Source: Pithys albifrons albifrons
Lineage: Eukaryota > Chordata > Aves > Passeriformes > Thamnophilidae
Length of the DNA: 64,000 nt
Assembly: GCF_047495875.1 (NCBI RefSeq)
Contig: NC_092462.1
Coordinates: 38,787,669-38,851,668 of the forward strand
Direction: 5' to 3'
The notes under the pieces: model-generated
Seen by the model: only the letters and a program-made list of their open reading frames with translations
Database searches by the model: none
What the model was told of the DNA's origin: nothing
Shown here: in pieces, positions 13,101 to 23,435 of the stretch
Layout: the number at the start of each line of letters is the position of its first letter
Numbering within the stretch: position 1 is the stretch's first letter
Made by a program: the position numbers and the translations under genes

Positions 13101-15523
13101 CTCAGTAATACCTAACTGAGCTTCAGAAGAGCGAAGGTACCTTTTCAAGTTGTGGAACAGGACACTTCACTCTCTGCAAGATACAGGAACAAATCAGACT
13201 TTCTTACTAGTATTTTATACACATTCAGGTGATTCACCTTTTAGTGTGAATCCCTGAATTCATTTAACCTCCTGTTTCCAATCTTGGTATGGGGTATTTC
13301 CAAATTTTATAACTGCTGAGACATCCAGATGTTAAATATAATAAAATCTAAATTATATTGTGACCTACTCAACATCCATCAAAGAGTCTAGGCTTCCCTG
13401 TAAGCCTTTATGCTCATCATTAAATTGATCTTGGGGGCTCAACTGAAAGTAATCAGGTGATTGAGGAACCAGGTGTGAGGAACTCGCAAAGAATGCAAAT
13501 CTCTGATTTCAAGAACTTCGTACAATATAAAATCTTAATTTTCTATCCTTCCAAAGGAATAATTGAAATTCAAGAGTGCATGAAAAGAATGTTTTAAAAC
13601 TTATAAACGCCCATAGTTTTTCTGTGATTTTCTTATTTTATTTTCTGATATTTTATTTATTTGTTGGTTTAACCTCACATAAGCATATGTTTCATAACTG
13701 TGTACTCAAGTTTTCTCTATTCCCAAGTGACAGATTAAAAAAATGTTTCAAAATACTTTTAAAATATATAATAAAATAATTCTTTGTATTTTTATTGCAG
13801 ATTAATTTATGAAATAGGAAAATTAGGTGTGGTATCTGACATGTTATTTGATTTTAGTTTTTCCAATCCCAACAATTGTTATCTTAGTAGGCTTACAATG
13901 ACATCTAGTGGCAGCTCTGGGCTGATCTCTCAGTGATTAATGCAATGAAAATGTCTACTGAAATCTTTTATGCATGAACATTAAAATCAGCCTCAGTGAA
14001 GAGCCTACACAAGACGGCTGCCTGTGACTGTGGTGCCTGTCTTTCTAATTCCTGAGCAACCATTCCAGTTGTTCCGATTTTATGTCAGCAGAAAATTAAC
14101 TAATTAACTTTTCATTATAAAACAGTTTCCGTGAAAGGGGCTAGTGTGCCAGTGGCAGCTGAGTCTTCAGGCTATTAAAATCTGATAGATGAGTTAAACC
14201 TGTAACATCAGGAAGAAGGAAACCAAACCCAAGAGACTGATTTACTAAGTCAGGTCCAAAATAAAACCTTTTGCTCAAACTTCAGAAAATTCTAGTTTAG
14301 TTTTGTTCTTTCTGCAGCTGGATGGCTGTTAACATTGGTTGGCTAGCTGCACATTGTTTTTTGCATCAGTCCTCAGATATTTGGAACAGGTATCTATTCT
14401 CATTCACTTCCTTTCTGCAAGGATGAATAGCAATAAACTTCTTGGATGTTTATCTGGAGCTATATAGCAAACATTAATGTAACCATGACTGCTATGTTAT
14501 CTCTCTACAGATTTCTCTGACTTATGCAATTTTGATTCCTTGAATATTTCTTCAATGGCTTTGTAATTTCAAATAAAATCCCTTCAGTGACAGTCTTGGG
14601 TTTCTTTCCTTAGATATTTACTTTCTAATAATTTTTAAGCACAGTGGTCATCCATGTCCTCTAACCTCGTTTTCTAGTTCATAGCCTCTCAGCTGAAAAT
14701 TCCTGATAAAAGTTGAGGATTCATTAAAAATATTTATCTGTTTTCTCATTTTGCAGATCTATACCTCTTCATAAAAATAATATTAATATAGCTTTCCTCA
14801 TGGTGCATTGTTAGATTTCAAAGATTTTTGGTGTTTGTTTTTTTCCTTTGGAAAGATCATTTCATAAAGATAATCCAGAGCTCAAACCCTTTGAACTAGA
14901 CCATAGAGTACTATAAATACATACACACACATATATAAATACATATGTCATGTATGCATTTGAAGTCTATGTTCTGGGGGCTTGTCAGGGAATTTTTGGA
15001 AGGCAAGCGTTGACCATCCTTCTTTAAACCTAAAATTTTTACAGCAATGCTTGATTGTCCTGAACATTATATGCAGCAAATCTGACTAAATGCTTACTTA
15101 TTCCTTTTCGCTGCATGCAGATAGTGCTATACATGGTCCTGGCTGAAGTAAGGGGTATGTAAACACAGCATTTGAGCTTGGAGGGAGCACCAGGGAAGCC
15201 ATCAGTTGGCTGAGGCAGCAGAGAAGCAACACTATACCCCTTCCAGCAATATGGTGGGACGTTCAGGGAAGTGAAGGAGCTGACAGAATGGATAAGAGCT
15301 GCTGAGTTCAGTTTTGCCAGTTGCTGAACACTCTCACTGAAGGAATCAACATCAGACTGAAAACACAGTCAATGAGTAGCATTAAGAATTAACAGAAGCA
15401 TGAGGTGAAAACTGAGACAGCAAAAGGGTTTTGGCAAAAGGAGGCTGCTGGAAGGCTGCAGTACAACAGTGAGCAGTAAAAAAGAAGAGGGATATGATGA
15501 GAACACAGTTCCTTCAGCTGTTG
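10129..15523. other. Intergenic DNA, no gene seen
   Basis: AT-rich sequence without recognisable coding potential. The stretch at roughly 13880-14180 is less AT-rich, non-repetitive and contains clustered TAATTA-type homeodomain cores near 14095-14110 and a CTCF-like motif (listed separately), so it could hold a conserved noncoding element. That is a guess from base texture only. Confidence 0.5.
13898..13911 (-). promoter_or_regulatory. CTCF-like motif, reverse orientation
   Basis: On the minus strand the 14 bases read CCACTAGATGTCAT, matching the CTCF core consensus (CCASYAGRKGGCRS) at 12 of 14 positions. One mismatch is the usually strong GGC core (GTC here) and the other is the last base. 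A weak candidate alone; noted because a near-identical variant occurs at 33211. Confidence 0.25.
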
Positions 15524-15547
15524 TGACAGTCACTGTCAGTGACAGTG
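15524..15547. repeat. Overlapping palindromes built from TGACAG
   Basis: Two perfect odd-centred palindromes overlap: TGACAGT-C-ACTGTCA at 15524-15538 and CACTGTCA-G-TGACAGTG at 15531-15547. Together they place three TGACAG cores (the MEIS/PKNOX/TGIF recognition core) in alternating orientation within 24 bp. The sequence is seen directly; binding is not. Confidence 0.5.
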
Positions 15548-15909
15548 GCTAAATATACCTACTACATACAAGAGTGGGAATGAATGGGAAGAACTTTATA
15601 GCAGAGCTTTCCCAAAAGATTATTGTGAGGTCCAGGCTTTAGCTCTAACATGGAGTAGAGTTTCATTCTTGCTCAGAAGTTGCAGTTTTTCCAACATTAC
15701 TGATGTGAAGTTGACGGACTAGAAATTACCAGTGTTAAGAATCACTTGCTACTACCAGCAGTATTAAACTGCCTACTGGTGTTATTTAAACTGTAAAGTA
15801 CAGGCTTGAAAACCTTTGGCAAAAATAGCTGCCCATATTTTTTACGAATAATCCCATTTCTATTAGATGCTAAATTGAACTAAGCAGTAGCATATGCAAC
15901 AATGTTAAC

Positions 15910-16140
15910 TCATAGACACAAATCATTGAAGTAGAATCCAGTATGTTGGAAGAGACCTCTGGAAGTCTTCCTGTCCAAGTTCCTGTTCAAAGACAGTCAA
16001 GGTGAAGCAAGTTGCTCCATTCTCAGTCTGACAATGAAGATTTGAAGGCCTTTCTAGGGAGTATGTTTCATTGTTTGACAGTTGTTCCTCAGAGAAGAAA
16101 ATACCTCGCTGTCCTTGCAGCTAACTTAAATTTCTCCATT
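15910..16140 (-). mobile_element. Degraded CR1 LINE 3' end, antisense
   Basis: Read on the + strand this looks like the reverse complement of a CR1 3' end: a remnant of the terminal repeat (CATAGACACAAATCATTGAA), then TTGGAAGAGACCTCTGGAAG, CAAGTTGCTCC, a TTTGAAGGCCTTTCTAGGGA segment and TCATTGTTTGACAGTTGTTC, in the order expected for CR1. It is heavily mutated with several deletions, so it is an ancient copy of a different CR1 subfamily from the three + strand copies. Boundaries are approximate. Confidence 0.6.
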
Positions 16141-16864
16141 CACTCTCTTTCTGTGAAAATTGAGAAGCTCACAAAGTAATAAATACGTCACACGTGTTTT
16201 TCACCACATTACAGTTGCATCCCAATCAGAATGAAAATACAGCAAAATTTGTGTAACTCTGCAGTTGGAGATGCCTTAGATATCTGCTGGCAATCCTCAC
16301 TAAGCAATATGCCAGAAAGAGCCACCCTCCTGGCAGAGCTATGAATCTGGTTGCCTCAGGCACTTTGATGGTGTTGCATCTTGATTCTCTAAGGACATTC
16401 ATCCAATATTCATCAACAGACTAAAAGCAATTTATTTGAAATTGCCTGAATAGGCAGAAAAAGGCCACCTTTTGCTGAACAACCTTATTCAGAGATTTCA
16501 AACCACCTACATGCAGCCAGCTTCTTGACGTCTATGAACAGGCACAAATACAGGGAGATCTTCTGTGACAGTAATCGTACATATGTTGCTTTGTTTAGCT
16601 AGAGAATAGATTGTCATTGTCAATTGACTGTCAGTTAATATCGATCAACTCATTAGAAGCTCTTGGGTTTCTCATCTAAGCTACTCACAAGGTCTGGTAA
16701 AAGAATCCAGGCAGTCCTGGGCTTGCATTCCTCTCCCCAGGATACCAGAAGATGACCAAGGAAATATTGTGATGGTGAAGTTACAAAGTTTAGAAGCAAG
16801 ATTTAGATGAAGGCATGATTTGCAGGCGTAAATAACAGTACTTAGCAGGCAGAAAAGAGCATGA
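16141..16864. other. Intergenic DNA, no gene seen
   Basis: Mixed-composition sequence between a CR1 remnant and a solo LTR. No open frame of note, and no repeat family recognised, although moderate GC content near 16280-16360 could reflect an unrecognised old insertion. Confidence 0.5.
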
Positions 16865-16869
16865 AATTG

Positions 16870-17613
16870 TGGCCTAGTTACAGCAGCCAGGACCAGTTTA
16901 TCACTGTGTAGGTGTAACCAAAACTGTGTATTCTACATCCTCTACATAATTTCTGATGAACTGTTAATAATGGATCATTTGCAGCAACTGCCCAGGGCAC
17001 ACCTGATACCTCAGGCTACCTAGGAAACAGGGAAGTTTGTTCTCACACCAGTGTGTGACAACTTCCCTCCAGGGAGGCATTAGCACTGTCACCCCCAGCC
17101 TGAGGGGTCACATATGCTAATGGTACATTAGGGACTAGCACAACAGGCAGCTGCAATGACCTACACCATCAAAGATTCCAAAAATATCCCATGACTCACT
17201 AACTTAAATCACCCATCATGAAACTCCCATCCTGGAGGAAGGTACTGGGCATTGCCACCTGAACATGAGCATAGATAATCTTTGGGTTTTTGGACTTGTC
17301 AGATCCAGAGGAGGACCAGAACCTCAACATAACTGTGACTGTCACTCTCAAAAAGACTGTGACCATCATACACACCAACAGGTTTTCCTTTCCTTTTACT
17401 TTACACTCAGAGGCACCATGTGGTGCTCAGCACCGGGACTAATGAACACCATTTTGTTGGTACCCCAGAGTGCTGGGTTATACATCTGGTTTTTGTGGGT
17501 TAAAACTGTATCATTGTATTTATTGCAATCTTTTTAAGTAAATTGTAGCTCTGACTTCTAATCTGTCCAAAGTCAGGTTCGTTGCTCCTGCCAGTCTACA
17601 TTAAACCAGCAAA
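16870..17613 (+). mobile_element. Solo LTR of an endogenous retrovirus (family A), + orientation
   Basis: A 744-bp solitary LTR flanked by a perfect 5-bp target duplication AATTG (16865-16869 and 17614-17618). It begins TGGCCTAG and ends with a decayed CA (AACCAGCAAA). It is homologous over its length to the minus-strand LTR at 22803-23430. Shared blocks include AACTGTGTATTCTAC (near 16920), GCAACTGCCCAGGG, CCCAGCCTGAGGGG, CACCAACAGGTTTT, the GTTATAC-TGG-TTTTGTG block and TAGCTCTGACTT. A 5-bp duplication fits ERVL-like avian elements. No internal gag/pol/env sequence lies beside it, so it arose by LTR-LTR recombination. The 90-codon frame at 17265 inside it is chance. Confidence 0.85.
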
Positions 17614-20600
17614 AATTGGATTATTGTTACTGTGAAGGAGGGGGACTAGGAGCATACATACAAAACCCAAGGTAAACCACATTTGGATATACCTCATCCA
17701 AACTTTTTCACACTAACTTAAAGAAAGGCTCAAGTTTACTTCCCACAGTTAAAAAGGAAAACAGCTAAAAAAAAAAAAAGGAAAAGAAAAAGAGGGTTTT
17801 CCTGGTCATCTGGTCATCTAAACAGCTTACTACTGCGCAACACCCTATTCCTGTGTTTCCTTTGAGTATAGCCAAGAGCATAGCTAAGAATATGAGTATC
17901 ATAGGCCTTGGCACGATGCTATACACTGCTACAGCATATGCTTGAGAAGTTACATCTCATTCCTGACATATCTTTATTGTAGATGGGATTTTTGTTTTGT
18001 AGGGGCTTTTTATTTATTAGTTTGTTTTATTTTAGTCAAATAAAGTCAAGATTACAAGCAGAGCACAGCTTCAAGCCAGCTTCATTTCTTCTCCAACCAC
18101 TGATGAGGTTTCTAACAAAACACACAAATTTCTAAGAGATTTCCAAAATTATTGCACCCTTCACAGAAGACCCCCTATATTCTACAATTCAAAGTCTCTC
18201 TCCAGCCCTAAAACTGGCAAGTCTTTGGAAAGGAGTCATGTTTCTATTCATTGTAAATCAGTTCCTACCACTTGGCATTACTCTAACCATTTTCTGAAAT
18301 CATATCCAGGACACAAAGTTCCAAAATGACTGTTACAAGACATGAATGGGTACAAATCTGATAGGAACACTGGGATTCCATAGCCTCACTAACCTTTCTT
18401 TTGGCAAGGGAATGTGTTGTGCCAAGCCTAATAACACATACAGAGAGAAAACAAAGCTGTCTGCTCACCTTGGATAAGTCCATCAGTTATTTTTTGGACT
18501 CCTCTTCCTCAGCAGTGGGATCCTGTGCTATAAAAACAGTCAAAATAAAATCTAGCTTAGGTTAATCTTGCTGATTTACAGTCATGTTAAAGACTAGTTC
18601 TCATTCGAGACAAAATGTTCTTATCACAGAAACAGCCATGGGAATCCACTTATTTTCTTTTCCTTTAATATAATTCCTTAAGTGTAAACTATAAATATCA
18701 TATTAGGACAGAATGGCCCCCCTCTTACCTATTTCGCTGCCCAGATATTTGATGTCATAATTTAAACTTAACCTTTAAAAGGAAAGAATGAATAAATCAT
18801 TAGACTTTATTGCTACTGTAATTTGTACAAACTTTTTTAACTTTCTTAATTACAAAAATCTGTACTTGTCCTTGTATCAAACTTAATGACCCGAGAGTAT
18901 GAATGGAGTTCCTAGCAGCTAATAAGTGTTATTAAGGAAGGCATTCAAATAAATAGCTTCAATTAATGTGTTTACATCTTACTGATGGCAAAAGTATTCT
19001 TCCATCTGCAGTGAAATTCCATTAATGCCTGAGGGTTTTTGATTTTTTCTGATTTTCTAATTTTTATAGATTTTAGAAGTAATTGTAATTGTAGTGAAAA
19101 TGCAGACTTTAATGTGTTAGTATTAAGTTCAATGCTTAGGTATTCTAGCCCCTATCCCATATCAATGCCTAAAATTCCAAGAGTTATTTAGACGTCTTTT
19201 CAAGGTAGAAGTCTGAATAATATCTGAAGGCCTGTGCCATGAGACATAAACAGTGGCAGAGTGACTTCGAAGCCAGAACACTGAAAAACCTCCAAGGACC
19301 CAATGTGTGCTGAGGAAGACAAAGATAAGGAAAAGAGGGTCCCACTCTTCCCCAGACACAATTCTTGACAGGGTGTGCCAGGGACAGGACAGGGTTGAAC
19401 CAAGGAGATGTGTGAATAGCGGATTGGGTGAACAGTATTATAAAGTCCATGGAAATGAGTGCTTGAACACACATGTCTGTATATATTCCTGTAGGCCCTA
19501 GGTCTGACATTAAAGGACTTTCACTTTTTATCTTATCCTGCACTAACTTGGCTTGGAGTCCTGCTTGCTGGGGTCTCTCAAGGTATCATCATCATGAGAA
19601 CAATTGTAGAATTTGTATACTGATATATCTTTTAGTAGTAGAATTGGCTAGTACAGACCATGGTTTAGAAGATCAAGAGTAATACTTTATAAATCCAACA
19701 TATAAGACAGAGCAGTGATATACAGGGCTGAAAAAATATGAATAGTTGTTACTAGAACTACATTACGGATCCAGTCTAGAGCAAGTAATTTATAAACAAC
19801 CTCAGAATAGAATACTGAAAAATATGGGTTAAAAAACAATTAAAAGTATGCAGGGGACATTTGCAGTGTTACAGGGAAAAGAATATTAAAACAAATGCAA
19901 TATGTAAATCTATATAGTGTGAACTAAACATATTTTGCTGCTTCTGACTGCAATCTGAGTATACCCTTAACAACCAAATAAAAGAATAAAAGTGACAGAA
20001 ATGTCATGATAACAACATAATGCATAATTTATAGATCCAGGAAGCATAGATGAAAAGTCACTGATTTAGGATCCACATCCCAGATCCAGACTGCTTCATG
20101 GCTTTACCTTCTTTTCACTAAGTGGATCAGCAGCACACTGCACTTCTAGCCTAGTCTATCATTCTAATGGAAAATAGTATCTCTGGTGTCAAGTGGAGTT
20201 TTTTTGATGTACCAGTTTGATCACACCAAAAAAGAATATCTTCCTGACCTATACAGACCCTCAGGTGGAGGTGTTTAGTGGCTCAACTCAACATGGAGGA
20301 ATAGAGAGTTACAACTGAGCCCCTAAAAAATGACATTTGAAGCGAGTAGAGGACTTGAGCTAAACAGCAACTGTGGGGGCCAACATTGTGACAGTGAGCA
20401 TAAAGACACTAGTCATGGGGATCACGTATGTGCTGTGATCCAACTGCATGTTGCAATTATTGTGCTTAGGTTGTGTTTTCAATAAATTATCATATTGCAC
20501 TGCTTAATCAAAATACTGTGTAGAGTCAAGTATCTTCAAAAACATTACTTTTGTATTAAAACTTTTAACTCTTTCTATGTGGAATATTCAAAAGATTTGT

Positions 20601-22797
20601 TCAGAACGTATTGGACACTGACATAACCTATCACAGTTACGTACAATTAATCTAAACTGTAAATTTGTGTGCTCAGTTTGCAAACAGGCAAATGTATGCA
20701 AGTCTCTCCTTGATTTGATTTTGGCTCATTCTTTCTCTTGATTTAAGTCATTATATGCAGTAGTTCTTCCATTTCTGATGGTGTGTAATACAATGCACAG
20801 TTAAATTAACATGCTTGATTAGTACTGAGCTGCTAAACCCTTGAGCTTTCTGTTTCCTGTAGCTCTCAATCAATCTACTGCTTAACTTCCACCTTAATAA
20901 CTAAAAGCTTTTAAAGTGTCTTTCACACAAACAAGTGGGTGAGCTCTGAAATAATTTGTGTCTCTGCTGAACTGAGTGCTAGTCAAACCAGACAAAATAT
21001 TCTAGTAAAATAAGTCATTAATAACATAAAGATTTAAATAATTTTATTCATATTATACTTAGTTCATAATTTTCCTAGATCTGATTTATGTGTATTACAA
21101 TTTTTTGCATTTAATTTTCTCTTATATTTTACTGCAACAACCATTGTTATTTGAATGCAGCATTATAAGAGAATTTTTATAAATCAGCATGTATTTCCAT
21201 AATTATAAAACTAGAATGTTGATATTTAAATGCACTAAAACAAAACATTGGGCCAATGAAGCATAAGATCAATTTGAAATCAAATGAAGGGAAAAATATT
21301 GAATTGAACTCTTTTAGGATCAGTTCTAAATAACTCTTAGGATTATACTGTTCAAGTTAATAAAAGAAGTCTACATTGTACCCTGCAACACTCAGTAAAA
21401 ATCTATTGTGCTTTCACAAGTATTTTATTTGAATCCTTGATTTTTAAATGAAATTTCTCTTCCATAGACTTCATACAGGAGTGCAAACTATAAACTGCCT
21501 TTTACAAAGCAAACTTCTTGACATGAAACATCACTTTATCCCCACCTTGTGGAAATCTTCTGCATATGCTATTATTTATTTAAAAATAAATTTGTGGATA
21601 TGATCTGAAGGATTCCAGGAATGTAGCCGTAGTATGTAATGTATCCATAGAGACCCTCTCACATTTACCTTGTCATGGAGTTTATAGAGCCAAAATTAGG
21701 TTTTCGTTTAGATAAGCCTGATCTGAATCTGCTTAACAGAAACATCAGGAGACAGAATGTGAGGAGAAGAGAGGAGATTACACCACCAGATTCAGGTTTA
21801 GGTCCAAGGATTGTTGATTCCAAACTTGACTTTGAAACACAAATAATAAGAGACAAACTGAACTGAAATGATATGGTTGGATTTTGTAGGATACAGCCAT
21901 ATTTCTGAGCATTAATCCTATCCATTCTGCCAACAATTCACTGAAGCACTGAATAGTTCATTTGTATAAAAAGAAACTGGAAACATGGAGAAATAATGAA
22001 AAGCAAATAATAATAAAAACCCTTAATTCTTATATTGGTCCGGAGTTGAATCCTACTGTGTAAAACTTCTTTAACTGATAGTTCCAATGTAAAATCTTCT
22101 TCTCTGAGGTCTCTTTTGGAACTGAAACTACATTATCCTCTTGCTTTTAATGGTCTAGAGAACTGCAAAAACACAGAACTAGAGTGATCCTGGGCATCAT
22201 TGCATTTAGTTCTTTACTATTGTTAAAAATAGCATAGAATAATTTCAAAATAATTTTTAAGTTCTTTTTAAAAAGTTACTATTTTTTTCTCTTTCAATTT
22301 TCCCATTAGAAGGTTGTTACAGAAAAGTTTTACATCAGTGTTTAGGAATCTTGTTTTTAATTTCCAGCCTAAAACCAAGCTAATCAATTTTTACCTATTT
22401 ATTCTTATACTAATGTTGGCTAATTGACTGAATGACTATTTAGCCTTCCCTAGTGTTCACTGTCATACCAGTTTTTGACTACAGACAAGAAACAAATCCT
22501 CTCAGCCTTGGTTTGCTTGGCAGAATATACCCTTTCATGTCCTCTTTTTCATTTAACTGATCATCTCTGAAATATTTCCATACATTTTTTTCTAGAATCA
22601 ACTCCTTTGAACTGCACACAGTGTCTAGGGTAAGACCTTACACGGGGCAGTCCTATTACTATACTAGAGTGTTTATTCTCAGCACAACAACAGAATTACA
22701 GTTCTGCAGAAGATCTGTCTGCCATGCCTGCATTCAATACATTTAGAAAACCTTTTTTTCCTTGAATTTTTTGATTTTACCTCATTCTGTTGAGAAA
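17614..22797. other. Intergenic DNA between two LTRs, no gene seen
   Basis: No coding sequence is supported. Frames on the minus strand between 19162 and 19543 reach 119 codons but overlap each other in different frames and show no domain, so they are treated as chance. A block near 20040-20440 is less AT-rich but unassigned. The stretch 20700-20990 is non-repetitive and rich in TAAT/ATTA cores. Confidence 0.5.
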
Positions 22798-22802
22798 ACT
22801 TA

Positions 22803-23430
22803 TGTGCTGGTTTAAAGGTGAACCAGCAGGGGAAATGAACTCACCACGAGAGAGATTATAAGTCAGAGCTAAAATTTAATAATAATATTACAATAACAAC
22901 ACTGACACACAAGGGAAATTGCTTTCAACTCACAAAACCCCAGCAGTATAACTCAGTGTCCTGGGGCACAAACCCAAGGGGGTTTGTTTGCCCTTGTGCT
23001 GAGACCCCTGTGGTTCCCCCAAGTCCAGAGCAAAAGGAAAAGAAAAACCTGTTGGTGCAGGCGAGGGCTGTGGTCTGGGCGAGAGCGGGGATCTCCTCCT
23101 GTCAAGGTCCTGCTGCTGCTCTGGATCCAACGAGAAGTTCCCGAGGTCTTCTCACCCACCACTTATGTACCCTCAGGGAGCACTCAGTCCCTCCCCCTGG
23201 GCGGGGACTCACACAGCGGGTGATTAACTCTGGGAACCAGGGGGTGTTGAGCTGTTGATGGCCCATTAGCAGCTCTGCCCCCTCAGGCTGGGTGTGAAGG
23301 TGATAATGGCTCCCTGGGCAGCTGCTGCTAATGCCCCATTGACCTTGGGGAATGAATAGAGGGGGTAGAATACACAGCTTTGATCACCCCCCACACAGGG
23401 TTAGCTGGTCCCTCCTGCTGAACTAGGACA
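22803..23430 (-). mobile_element. Solo LTR of an endogenous retrovirus (family A), minus orientation
   Basis: A 628-bp solitary LTR flanked by a perfect 5-bp target duplication ACTTA (22798-22802 and 23431-23435). On the minus strand it starts TGTCCTAG and ends CAGCACA. Its promoter is readable on that strand: a CCCCGCCC GC box (23206-23199), then a TATA-like ACATAAG (23168-23162) about 30 bases on. A variant poly(A) signal ATTAAA lies at 22880-22875. It is homologous to the + strand LTR at 16870-17613 but shorter and better preserved, with intact TG/CA ends. Its GC content is far above the surroundings. The 70-100 codon frames inside it on both strands are by-products of that composition. 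Confidence 0.92.
23162..23168 (-). promoter_or_regulatory. TATA-like element of the solo LTR
   Basis: ACATAAG on the minus strand, preceded about 30 bases upstream by a GC box at 23206-23199. This is the expected spacing of a retroviral U3 promoter, giving transcription leftward from roughly 23135. Whether it is still active is unknown. Confidence 0.5.
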
Positions 23431-23435
23431 ACTTA

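Noticed and set aside
16989..17608. First boundary guess for the + strand LTR, with GCAAC/GCAAA flanks
   Set aside because: Homology with the minus-strand LTR at 22803 extends further both ways, and the longer boundaries give a perfect AATTG duplication.
19162..19543. Overlapping minus-strand frames up to 119 codons
   Set aside because: Three frames are open at once over the same bases and none gives a recognisable protein, which points to chance.
22930..23258. Several 66-100 codon frames on both strands
   Set aside because: They lie inside a GC-rich solo LTR where stop codons are rare; no retroviral protein is encoded by an LTR.
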